From Crocinitomicaceae bacterium (GTDB taxonomy: Bacteria; Bacteroidota; Bacteroidia; Flavobacteriales_D; Crocinitomicaceae), in the NCBI GenBank assembly GCA_014762645.1, contig JABURP010000046.1:1-32752 (forward strand): 32,752 bases of DNA, read 5' to 3'. Positions 8,085 through 15,641 of this stretch are shown one piece after another (the first letter of the stretch is position 1; each line of letters opens with the position of its first letter). A program made the translations under genes and the position numbers. The notes beneath the pieces are model-generated. The model saw only the letters and a program-made list of their open reading frames with translations. It was not told the origin of the DNA and did no database searches.

Positions 8085-9251
8085 TTAGAAGTTTTGGTTG
8101 ATGGATTGCTCGCTTTTTACAATATTGAAACCTACACTGGCTCCTAGAACACCACCATATTTATTTCCTGAGTAATAAACATTGACAGGAATATTAAGTG
8201 AACCAGCTCTGAAGGTTCGGCCAAATGCCATCAACCAATTGGTGTTAAATTCAAGATCACCTCTAGTGTCTAATCTCTTTGACCAGGAAGGACTTGGTTT
8301 TTCGTAGGGTTGTATAGCATAACCCAGGCTATCAAAGTTACTTGGGTCACCTAACCAGGTGTTGTAGTGGTTGTCCAAATATTCAGGTTTGGTTTGAAAT
8401 TCACCATCAATTTCAAGGCCTTCTATCATTCTTCTTGCACCAAAACTAGGTCCAAATGCAAATTCCCAGCCTGATCGTCCAAATCTGAACCCATTCAGGA
8501 AGCTAATTGTCGCGAAAAATTGACCTTGCTCCAATCCTGCAACATTTGGAATTACTTCAAATAGTGCCGAAAAATTTTCGGTTCCGACGTACTGCCCTTC
8601 AAACTGGTATCCCATATTACTCATCAGGGGAATAGCGTCCAATCCGCCATTTCTCTTATCTCTGGTAACAAATTCGGCCATATCCCCAAAAGCAACGTAA
8701 GAAACACCAAAACGAGGTCCTGCATTACTTACTTTACCAACATTTGTAGAGGTAATTAGGTCGTGATTGTATTCTAACCTTTTTCTGAGCTCTTCGTTGA
8801 CTTCCAAGCCTAGTAATTCATTCAACGTGATTTGAATCATACGTTGGATTTCATCCGGATGATCTCCGTATTCTTTTGTATTGGTAAGATGCAGAGACTT
8901 TCCTTTTACATCTACCATTTTGATTGTAATGACAAACTTTGGTCCGAGTTTGTCAATGCTACCTGAAAATATATAATCTACATTGAGAAGTTCACCCATA
9001 GTGATTAGACAATTTTTTCCATAACAATTTTCAAAACTGCCATTACCCTCTAGAGCAGCATCCATATCAAACTTATCCAGAACTTTATATTTTTCCGTCT
9101 TAATTAATTCAATACGCATTAATTTTCCAGCAATCTCAGGACTAAGACTAAGTCCTGTTGTGCTGAGGTCGGCCACTGCTACTGTTTGTGCCTGAGCTGT
9201 GACTGTCAAACTAAGTGCGATTATTATTATTCCAATGAGTTTCGCTTTCAT
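8085..9251 (-). CDS. CsgG/TolB-N-like domain fused to outer-membrane beta-barrel, paralogue A
   Basis: First gene of a tandem paralogous pair, 388 residues, signal peptide of about 21 residues ending TAQAQ. The N-terminal domain reads VAVADLSTTG, RIELIKTEKYKVLDKFDMDAA, the cysteine pair CYGKNC (about 77-82), LNVDYIFSGSIDKLG and IKMVDVKGK, the strand order expected of CsgG/TolB-N-like periplasmic domains. The C-terminal region (about 165-388) is barrel-like and aligns block by block with the downstream copy (SNMGYQFEGQYVGTENFSAL; NGFRFGRSGWEFAFGPSFG). The segment around residues 270-320 is longer here and varies most, as expected of an exposed loop. The pair probably arose by duplication and may be co-transcribed from a promoter at about 9280. 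Confidence 0.8.
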   Translation of the reverse strand: MKAKLIGIIIIALSLTVTAQAQTVAVADLSTTGLSLSPEIAGKLMRIELIKTEKYKVLDKFDMDAALEGNGSFENCYGKNCLITMGELLNVDYIFSGSIDKLGPKFVITIKMVDVKGKSLHLTNTKEYGDHPDEIQRMIQITLNELLGLEVNEELRKRLEYNHDLITSTNVGKVSNAGPRFGVSYVAFGDMAEFVTRDKRNGGLDAIPLMSNMGYQFEGQYVGTENFSALFEVIPNVAGLEQGQFFATISFLNGFRFGRSGWEFAFGPSFGARRMIEGLEIDGEFQTKPEYLDNHYNTWLGDPSNFDSLGYAIQPYEKPSPSWSKRLDTRGDLEFNTNWLMAFGRTFRAGSLNIPVNVYYSGNKYGGVLGASVGFNIVKSEQSINQNF

Positions 9252-9275
9252 GACTTTTAGTTTTTAATTCTATAG

Positions 9276-9283
9276 CAAACTTA
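9276..9283 (-). promoter_or_regulatory. -7 promoter element for the CsgG-like/barrel pair
   Basis: TAAGTTTG on the minus strand matches TAnnTTTG exactly and lies 24 bases before the ATG of the first gene. No clean TTG is found at the -33 position, so the match is only half of the consensus. Confidence 0.4.
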
Positions 9284-9332
9284 CGGTGGTAACTTGCAGT
9301 TTCAGAATTGAAAAACGCGAACCAAAGGAATG

Positions 9333-9351
9333 ATTTGCGATTATCGCAAAT
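9333..9351. promoter_or_regulatory. Perfect operator-like inverted repeat
   Basis: ATTTGCGA, spacer TTA, TCGCAAAT: both 8-bp arms match perfectly. It lies about 80 bases upstream of the first CsgG-like/barrel gene and about 50 bases upstream of its -7 element. No T run follows on either strand, which argues against a terminator and for a binding site of a dimeric regulator. The regulator is unknown. Confidence 0.4.
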
Positions 9352-9411
9352 ACAGAAAGATTAGTTTTAATACGTAATAGGTACTGAAAAGAAGATGTGC
9401 CTTACAGTGCG

Positions 9412-10224
9412 TCAATCACCAAAATAAGCGGGGTATTGATTTAAGTTATCCTTGATGGCGATTGTATTTGCTCCATCTTTTTTAACCGTGTAGTTATTTT
9501 CCTGAAGATGGGCGATACAGGTTTGATAATCACCTTCTGATAAATGACTATGCTCAAAGATGATCATGCCTGGTTCGTTTGCATTAATATCAATCATTTT
9601 AATGATCTCAAAGTCAAATCCCTCTGTATCTATCATTAAGAGATCTATTTTATCAAGATTGTATTCGGAAATTAAATGTTCAGCTGAGACGATTTGAACG
9701 GGTTCTTCTACGATATGAATGGAAGTATCAGAGGGAATTTCAATACCTTCTTTTGCACATTTTCTTGCGACATGACCAGATTCAAATGCCTTCTCAAGTG
9801 TTTTACGATCAAATGTTGTGAGTCCGGTTGCCCATCTTGAAGTTGAAAATCCGATTTTATAAATGGAAGAGGTTCCATTTTTATATCCCATAGCAGCATT
9901 TAGTACCGTAATATTGGGATGTTTACGATAGATCTTAGAAAGAAATTTTTCGAAGACATAGTACTGGGGTTCAAGTAATACACCGCTCCACTTATCACGT
10001 TTAATAAATTTGTGAATTGGATCGTGTGTAATACCATCATTGGCACCAACCTGAATAACATTGAACGAAGGGCCTATATTCTTTGAATAATCACTTAAAA
10101 GTCCTTCCAGAGTATCTTTTTTAGGACGATAAAAATACTTGTAATAGCCTAAAAAGATAAAATTATTGGAAGCACTCAGGTTGAACCTGAGACGAAAAAG
10201 GAAAGACTTAATGGCGTTTTTCAT
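9412..10224 (-). CDS. FkbM-family methyltransferase
   Basis: SAM-dependent O-methyltransferase of the FkbM family, 270 residues, cytoplasmic. The SAM-binding loop is NVIQVGANDG near residue 55, followed by GVLLEPQYYVFEKF (acidic ribose-binding position) and the family signature DLLMIDTEGFDFEIIK near residue 200. In Bacteroidota such genes usually modify glycans, but no polysaccharide cluster surrounds this one, so the substrate is open. The frame also allows a TTG start at 10233, but that TTG is the last three bases of an exact -7 promoter element, so the ATG at 10224 is preferred; this implies a very short leader. Confidence 0.85.
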   Translation of the reverse strand: MKNAIKSFLFRLRFNLSASNNFIFLGYYKYFYRPKKDTLEGLLSDYSKNIGPSFNVIQVGANDGITHDPIHKFIKRDKWSGVLLEPQYYVFEKFLSKIYRKHPNITVLNAAMGYKNGTSSIYKIGFSTSRWATGLTTFDRKTLEKAFESGHVARKCAKEGIEIPSDTSIHIVEEPVQIVSAEHLISEYNLDKIDLLMIDTEGFDFEIIKMIDINANEPGMIIFEHSHLSEGDYQTCIAHLQENNYTVKKDGANTIAIKDNLNQYPAYFGD

Positions 10225-10230
10225 TGCCGC

Positions 10231-10238
10231 CAAAATTA
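10231..10238 (-). promoter_or_regulatory. -7 promoter element just upstream of the FkbM gene
   Basis: TAATTTTG on the minus strand, only six bases before the ATG at 10224. If used, the transcript would be leaderless or nearly so. No good -33 TTG is seen. Confidence 0.35.
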
Positions 10239-10266
10239 GTTAGATTTCTGTAAAAATAATCTGCTG

Positions 10267-10304
10267 AAAAAAATAAAACCCCCGGGCGATTGCCAGGGGG
10301 TTTT
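10267..10304 (-). terminator. Strong terminator after the large T9SS surface protein
   Basis: Stem AAAACCCCC (10275-10283) with GGGGGTTTT (10296-10304), extended inside by GGC/GCC around GATT. The minus strand continues into TTTTATTTTTTT. It starts 24 bases beyond the stop at 10328. The plus side also ends in five T, so it could act in both directions. Confidence 0.88.
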
Positions 10305-10327
10305 TCATTAATGAATTAGATTAATGA

Positions 10328-13216
10328 TTATTTCAGTACGGTAACGTGACCTCTGAATTCGTATTTTTTATCGGTATTCATTTCACGGCATTCAATGACC
10401 CATACATAGGTGCCATCCTGAACAACTCCGCCTCCGGCATAATTTCCACGCCATTCTGCGGTCTGATTATAAGATTCCCATACAATTTCTCCCCAACGAT
10501 TGAACAATGTCAAGTGGAAATTGTAAATATCAATTCCGTCAATATATACACGCCAGGTTTCATTTGCTTCATCTCCATCCGGAGTGAAAATATTAGGAGC
10601 GTATAGAATAACTTCAGAAACAATCTCTACAACCGAAGTAACAGAATCTTCACAACCCCATTCATTTGTTGCAATGAGCGTAACCGGATATTCACCCATG
10701 ATACCTTCCGGATAGAATACAGTTGGATTTTCCACAGATGAAGTTGTTGGATTCCCGCCTGGTATTAACCATTCATATGTGTTATTAAGTCCAGGCGTCA
10801 CATTGTTCATATTTACTTCTGTGTTAAACATTGTAGTTGGGTTTGGATTTGCATAGAACATTGGATCCGGCACGTCATATATTGTGATGTACTCTTGCGC
10901 TGTTATAGCGTCGTGACAACCCTGATCCGAATAAACTTCCATCCAGACGTCATATGTACCAACATCTGTAAAGTCTATAACAACTGTATCTGGGTTTAAG
11001 TAATAGTTTCCGTTTATTAAGAAGGTTACCGAGTCCGTTACAACGTTATTGGTTGTGTTCCAAAATTTTATCTCAGTTGGATTGCACCCCCAGGTTAAAT
11101 CTGATGAGAACATTGGTACAGGAACGTCATTCATAATTACGTCCGAACAGATAGCTTCTGGAGTAGTTTCACAACCATCATCTACAGTAACACAATAAGT
11201 TGTAGTTATGTTTGGATTGACATTAATTGTATTTGAAGTGTTAGCCATGGCAATACCATTTGCACTCCATGAATAACTATAATCAGGATTACCATTCAAA
11301 TATCCTCCACTGGCCGTAACAGTATGTGTAGCGTCATCTCCTGGACATATCGAAACAGTAGGTGTAATCGAAAGGGAGATAGGTGGATGATGATCAATGT
11401 TCAATGTTAATGTATCCGAATAACAGCCCAAATCACTCTGCGCAAAAACTGTTGAAGAAAAGTTTGTGCCAGGAGGTGATGGCGTTATCGTTGTAGAGGC
11501 TGTATTGTCCGGTGAAGCCGACCAGTAATAGGTGTATGTACCTCCAGCTGGAGCACCAGATGCCGAAGCGGCAAGTGTTGCTGAGCCATTGATGCAAATA
11601 GTTGTATCAGATGAAACCAGACTCATCACAATTGGTGGTGGATCGGTTAATGTAACCTGTGATGTTGATTGACAACCAATATAATCCTCTGTTATAATGT
11701 TGTATGTTCCAGCTGTTAATCCAGTAAAGTTTCCATTTGCCTGGAATGTGGTACCGTTATCTATAGAATATTGCGTAGCGCCAAGGTTTCCTGAGCTTGC
11801 TGTATTATCTGAAGTAATAGTGATTGATCCATCAGAAGCTCCATTACAAAGTGGATCAACAAAAGTTGAAGTATGTGCTTCTTCAGAATAATAGATCATT
11901 ACAGTATCTGTTCCATCCGGACAGACACCTGCAGTATCTGATTCATGAATAACAAAGGTGTATTCTCCCGCTAAGTTTACATATGCGGCAGGTGAAATAA
12001 TGTTATTAGAAGGTGTAAATGTAGTAGTACCTGCCCCACCACTAAATGTGTTGGCATTAGCCATCTCCCAGGTAATATTACCATTATTCCAAGGTGTTCC
12101 ATTTAAGTTATAAGCATTGGTAGGAGAGAAGCAAAGAGAATCATTCAGACCTGCGTCCGGTTGTATCATTTGAACAACGTGGACTGGCCACTGAATAGTA
12201 ACCGGAGAACCAGCAACAGTTGCGGTAACATCATAAATTATCGAGTCGGTTGGATGTAATCCAATATTCGGATCACCAGGAATAGGTTGATATACTCCTA
12301 TAGCAGGTGAAACTGTGTAGTTTGTGGCACCAGCAGGAAATTGGGTTGAAAAATCAATCATTGCTGTATCACCTGAACAAATAGTAGTTTCACAATTCGG
12401 AACAACGAATGTAACATCAGCAGGACCACTGTTACCGCCATCTATACAACCAATTCCAGCAGGTATAAGGCTTGATCCGCCGCCACCGCCGCCGCCTCCA
12501 TTGGCACCGGTACAGCATCCGTCGTTTCCACCACCGCCGCCACCAAAGTAGCCGGCACCACCACCGCCGCCGGAAGCAGTTTGCCAATATCCTCCGTTTC
12601 CACCACTCGTTCCAACGCCTGGTGATCCACCAGGAGGGGTACCTGCCCAGGGAGTTCCACCAGCACCGGGTCCGGTTTGAGTTCCTGGTTGTCCGCCTTG
12701 GCCAAAAGTGTTACCACCAGCTTGACCAGTGATACAACCACCATCTCCACCATAATTAGATGAAGCGCAGTTAACTGATCCACCGCCAGAGCCACCACCA
12801 GCTCCCACAATAGCGTAAACAACACCATTAATACTTATTTGTGTTAAACTACCACCACTGCATGAGTTATAGTTAACGTTCCCATTAGATGATGCCCATC
12901 CTTGTCCAGCTCCTGGTGGAACCGGATTAGGACATCCTCCAGATTGACCTACAATAATATCAATCACGTCACCCGGGCCAACAGGAATTGTTCCTGTAAG
13001 TAAAGCACCGTTACCTCCGCAAGGTCCACCGCCCGGCGCACCACCCATAGTAAGCTCAATTCCAGCTCCACCACATGGCGGAACCACATAAGAAGTTGAT
13101 GATCCCGGAGGAAATGCAATTGTGTCTTGCCCAAAAGAATTACCTAATGACAGGAAAATTGAACCAAGTAAAAGGACCAACTGTTTCCTGATTGTGATAA
13201 GTCTACTTTTTTCCAT
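10328..13216 (-). CDS. Large T9SS type B surface protein with Gly-rich, SprB-like and PKD domains
   Basis: Predicted cell-surface adhesin-like protein of 962 residues. Signal peptide about 1-30 (ends NSFGQ). Residues about 45-270 are a glycine-rich domain with runs such as GGGGGGNDGCC and scattered Cys pairs. Two Ig-like stretches (about 275-440) follow, then a SprB-type repeat (about 445-525, with PLCNGASDGSITI and GLTAGTYNI), further Ig-like Cys-containing modules, and a PKD-like domain (about 780-865, ending EWGCEDSVTSVVEIV). The last about 90 residues (APNIFTPDGDEANETW to the terminal strand) are the gliding-motility-associated type B sorting domain. SprB repeats are known from gliding adhesins, but no gliding gene lies nearby. 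The Gly-rich DNA (about 12440-12800) is GC-rich compared with its surroundings. Confidence 0.92.
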   Translation of the reverse strand: MEKSRLITIRKQLVLLLGSIFLSLGNSFGQDTIAFPPGSSTSYVVPPCGGAGIELTMGGAPGGGPCGGNGALLTGTIPVGPGDVIDIIVGQSGGCPNPVPPGAGQGWASSNGNVNYNSCSGGSLTQISINGVVYAIVGAGGGSGGGSVNCASSNYGGDGGCITGQAGGNTFGQGGQPGTQTGPGAGGTPWAGTPPGGSPGVGTSGGNGGYWQTASGGGGGAGYFGGGGGGNDGCCTGANGGGGGGGGSSLIPAGIGCIDGGNSGPADVTFVVPNCETTICSGDTAMIDFSTQFPAGATNYTVSPAIGVYQPIPGDPNIGLHPTDSIIYDVTATVAGSPVTIQWPVHVVQMIQPDAGLNDSLCFSPTNAYNLNGTPWNNGNITWEMANANTFSGGAGTTTFTPSNNIISPAAYVNLAGEYTFVIHESDTAGVCPDGTDTVMIYYSEEAHTSTFVDPLCNGASDGSITITSDNTASSGNLGATQYSIDNGTTFQANGNFTGLTAGTYNIITEDYIGCQSTSQVTLTDPPPIVMSLVSSDTTICINGSATLAASASGAPAGGTYTYYWSASPDNTASTTITPSPPGTNFSSTVFAQSDLGCYSDTLTLNIDHHPPISLSITPTVSICPGDDATHTVTASGGYLNGNPDYSYSWSANGIAMANTSNTINVNPNITTTYCVTVDDGCETTPEAICSDVIMNDVPVPMFSSDLTWGCNPTEIKFWNTTNNVVTDSVTFLINGNYYLNPDTVVIDFTDVGTYDVWMEVYSDQGCHDAITAQEYITIYDVPDPMFYANPNPTTMFNTEVNMNNVTPGLNNTYEWLIPGGNPTTSSVENPTVFYPEGIMGEYPVTLIATNEWGCEDSVTSVVEIVSEVILYAPNIFTPDGDEANETWRVYIDGIDIYNFHLTLFNRWGEIVWESYNQTAEWRGNYAGGGVVQDGTYVWVIECREMNTDKKYEFRGHVTVLK

Positions 13217-13373
13217 TTTAATGTTAATTATTTATATATTCAGGTTGCTGGGTTCAGGTATTATATAATTCAAAATTTAATTTCTTACTTACATGAAACG
13301 ATTTTAATCAAATTGAGTTGCTTCATGCTTCTTTAAAACCTTATATTAAAAGGTTTAATAACACTTTTTACTA

Positions 13374-13736
13374 CTAATTGTTAATTTCTTCACAGTTCTT
13401 CAAGTCATGTGGAGGTATCATACCTCCATCTCCCTGAATACCTTTATTAAAGCACTTTATTTCGTACCCCATCTTATTAAACCAATTTTCAAATTCTTTG
13501 AAGTCATATCCCATATCACCGGAAAGAATACAAAAGTAGGTGCTCGTAATGTGATCCGTATGAGTGGAAATAATCCCTTTTTTATGTTTCATTTTCTTGT
13601 CAATATGACTCGCTTGATCGGCATCAGAAATTGATACAATTTTAAATTGAACGTAATAGGGCGGTCTACCTTGTCCGAATGAGGTGTGACTCAATAAGCA
13701 GGTGAGTAAAATGCTATAAAACAGTGTGGTTTTCAG
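13374..13736 (-). CDS. Small secreted protein, HMA-like fold without metal cysteines; CTG start proposed
   Basis: The conventional start is a TTG at 13694 (106 residues, beginning SHTSFGQ). Reading the frame further upstream gives CTG-AAA-ACC-ACA and a hydrophobic run, i.e. MKTTLFYSILLTCLLSHTSFGQ in pieces: an ideal signal peptide with cleavage after SFGQ. I therefore extend the gene to the CTG at 13736 (120 residues); the frame closes at a TAG further upstream without any ATG, GTG or TTG. Either CTG is the start or an ATG was misread. The mature part has a beta-alpha-beta-beta-alpha-beta pattern (YYVQFKIVSI, HIDKKMKHKKGIIS, STYFCILSG, FENWFNKMGYEIKCF) like heavy-metal-associated domains but lacks the CxxC. 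Function unknown. Confidence 0.6.
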   Translation of the reverse strand: MKTTLFYSILLTCLLSHTSFGQGRPPYYVQFKIVSISDADQASHIDKKMKHKKGIISTHTDHITSTYFCILSGDMGYDFKEFENWFNKMGYEIKCFNKGIQGDGGMIPPHDLKNCEEINN

Positions 13737-13840
13737 TGCAAATAATTTTAAATCAACGAAGTATGTGAATTGAGCACACTACAAATAAACGCAATTTCCC
13801 GACAATACTCAAATCAAATATTAACGTAGATGTTAAATTC

Positions 13841-14830
13841 CTAATCGTTTGTTTTTTCAGTGGATTGTTTGCCAAAACGGTCCAGAATGACAATGATTCC
13901 AATTCCTGTTATCATTAAAATTATGGCTGGGATGAGTTGACTTTCTTCACCATAAAGCTCTGTATACTTAGCTGGCAGTATGTTGTTTTGTACCACGGGT
14001 ATTTCTTCACCTTTAGAATTGGTTGTTGTTTCCAGGGTTTGTTTCCACGGCCAAATTTTATTTAAAGATCCGATTAGAAATCCGGTTAATATTGAAATGA
14101 TAAAATCTTTATTCTTTTTATAAAGCAGGTTCAAAAGTTTCGAGAAAGTAATTAATCCAAAAAGACAACCTAGCATAAAAACCCCCATAAGTATACTTCG
14201 GTCTAATAGGATAGTCCAGTCTTTTCCTTTTAGAGCATCTAATATATCGCTTACTGCTCCAAGGATAGTCGTATAGGCACCAAGTAAAAGTAAAATGAAA
14301 CTACCACTGATACCTGGAAGTATCATGGCGCATATTGCCAAGGTTCCGCATAGAAAGATGTAGAGTAGGTTTTCACTACCGGCAGTTGGCGTAATAATCG
14401 TCACATAAAAAGCTATTGCAGTTCCTGCGACAAGGCCAACGACATTTAAAACACTCCATTTTGAAACAGTTTTACCTACAAGCCAAACGGACGCCATGAT
14501 TAGGCCGAAAAAGAATGACCACAGTAATACTTCATGATGTTCAAGAAGGTACTTTAATAACTTACTTAATGTGATTATTGAAATACCAATTCCCAAAAAA
14601 ACGGCGAGTAAGAAATTGCCATTCATTTGGGTCCACATAGCTTTAAACCCTTCTTTTTTCCAAATTTTAAGTAGTGCAGGTTTTAAGTTGCTAATTGTTT
14701 CAAGAAATTCTTCGTAGATTCCAGTAATAAATGCGATTGTACCACCAGATACACCGGGAACTACATCTGCAGCTCCCATGCCAATTCCCCGTAGAGCGAG
14801 GCCGATAAAACTTTTCTTATTCGTCGGCAT
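13841..14830 (-). CDS. DUF368 membrane protein, probable polyprenyl-phosphate transporter (PopT family)
   Basis: Polytopic inner-membrane protein of 329 residues with about eight to nine helices. The family signature VVPGVSGGTIAFITGIYEEF is seen near residue 22 and a second, internal-repeat-like copy ILPGISGSFILLLLGAY near residue 170. DUF368 proteins have been shown in other bacteria to recycle undecaprenyl phosphate across the membrane for cell-wall and glycan synthesis; that role is taken from the family. It overlaps the upstream ComA-like gene by 14 bases, so they are surely co-translated. A short charged cytoplasmic tail ends the protein. Confidence 0.9.
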   Translation of the reverse strand: MPTNKKSFIGLALRGIGMGAADVVPGVSGGTIAFITGIYEEFLETISNLKPALLKIWKKEGFKAMWTQMNGNFLLAVFLGIGISIITLSKLLKYLLEHHEVLLWSFFFGLIMASVWLVGKTVSKWSVLNVVGLVAGTAIAFYVTIITPTAGSENLLYIFLCGTLAICAMILPGISGSFILLLLGAYTTILGAVSDILDALKGKDWTILLDRSILMGVFMLGCLFGLITFSKLLNLLYKKNKDFIISILTGFLIGSLNKIWPWKQTLETTTNSKGEEIPVVQNNILPAKYTELYGEESQLIPAIILMITGIGIIVILDRFGKQSTEKTND

Positions 14831-15641
14831 TTGCCTCTTCTTCTTGCTGTTGTTTCAGGGTCTTCTCAATCTTTTCTGGTAAAAATTCAAAGAAAGTATC
14901 TCCTCTTAAGCCTAACCGGAGACATTCGAGAGGAATAACTTCATTTGGTGCAATATTACCAAGGTTTACATTAGCTTCAAACAGCCGGATAAACCAAACT
15001 TGTTGCGTTTTTTTAGGCGCTTCCCAAAGTATTCTGTTGGGATCAATTTTTGCAATTATTTTATTAATAAGATAAGTGTGAGCGGTTCCATTTGGTCTGA
15101 AAACACCAACGGTTCCACTTTCCCTTCCTTCCGCAATTACTTTCCACGAACCTGCTTCCAGTTCTGTACTCATCATTTTGATCCATTTATTTGGAGAAAT
15201 AATGATACCGGCATCTTTAGAACCAACTTCAGACATCACCGTTCTATCCTTGGAGAGTTTTTGAATGTAGTCAAGTTTTTTATCATGTGGTATAATGATC
15301 GAACCATCAGATACTTCGCAAAGGTCCAAATCGTATTTATCCAGTAATTTGCGAAAATCGTTGAACTTTTTACGCGCTATGAACAACTCGAAGAGGGTAC
15401 CGCCAAAATATGGTCGTATACCTGCACTTTTGTATAGTTTAATTTTTTCTTCAAGGTTTTTGACTACATAAGCTGTTCCAAATCCAAACTTAGCAATATC
15501 AAAGTAGTCACCAGATGAGTCAATCAGGTCTTCTACTTCTCGCAAGCTCAAGCCTTTGTCCATAACCATGGTTACACCAGATTCTCTTGGTTTTTCCGGA
15601 CGATTAGGTATGTACGTTAAATTGAAGTTTTTATTCTTCAT
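14817..15641 (-). CDS. ComA-like phosphosulfolactate synthase family protein
   Basis: TIM-barrel protein of 274 residues of the (2R)-phospho-3-sulfolactate synthase family, which adds sulfite to phosphoenolpyruvate. Recognisable blocks are KPRESGVTMVMDKGLSL at the N-terminus, DIAKFGFGTAYV (about 48), GGTLFELFIARKKF (about 80), CEVSDGSIIIP (about 107) and SEVGSKDAGI (about 138). In archaea the product leads to coenzyme M. In Bacteroidota it could feed sulfonate metabolites or sulfonolipid precursors, but no other gene of such a pathway is here. It overlaps the TPR gene upstream (11 bases) and the DUF368 gene downstream (14 bases). Confidence 0.87.
   Translation of the reverse strand: MKNKNFNLTYIPNRPEKPRESGVTMVMDKGLSLREVEDLIDSSGDYFDIAKFGFGTAYVVKNLEEKIKLYKSAGIRPYFGGTLFELFIARKKFNDFRKLLDKYDLDLCEVSDGSIIIPHDKKLDYIQKLSKDRTVMSEVGSKDAGIIISPNKWIKMMSTELEAGSWKVIAEGRESGTVGVFRPNGTAHTYLINKIIAKIDPNRILWEAPKKTQQVWFIRLFEANVNLGNIAPNEVIPLECLRLGLRGDTFFEFLPEKIEKTLKQQQEEEANADE

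Noticed and set aside
12324-12828. Long open frames on both strands across the Gly-rich part of the large T9SS protein
   Set aside because: They are shadows of GGN codon runs (poly-Pro, Arg/His-rich or Val/Ala-rich frames) with no family resemblance; the type B protein frame has a signal peptide and recognised domains.
10328-13216. Large multi-domain surface protein considered as horizontally acquired
   Set aside because: Local GC rise is limited to the glycine-rich segment and follows from GGN codons; no mobile gene or repeat flanks it.
13336-13356. Inverted repeat AAACCTT/AAGGTTT after the small secreted protein gene, considered as terminator
   Set aside because: The stem is weak and AT-rich and no proper T run follows on the minus strand.
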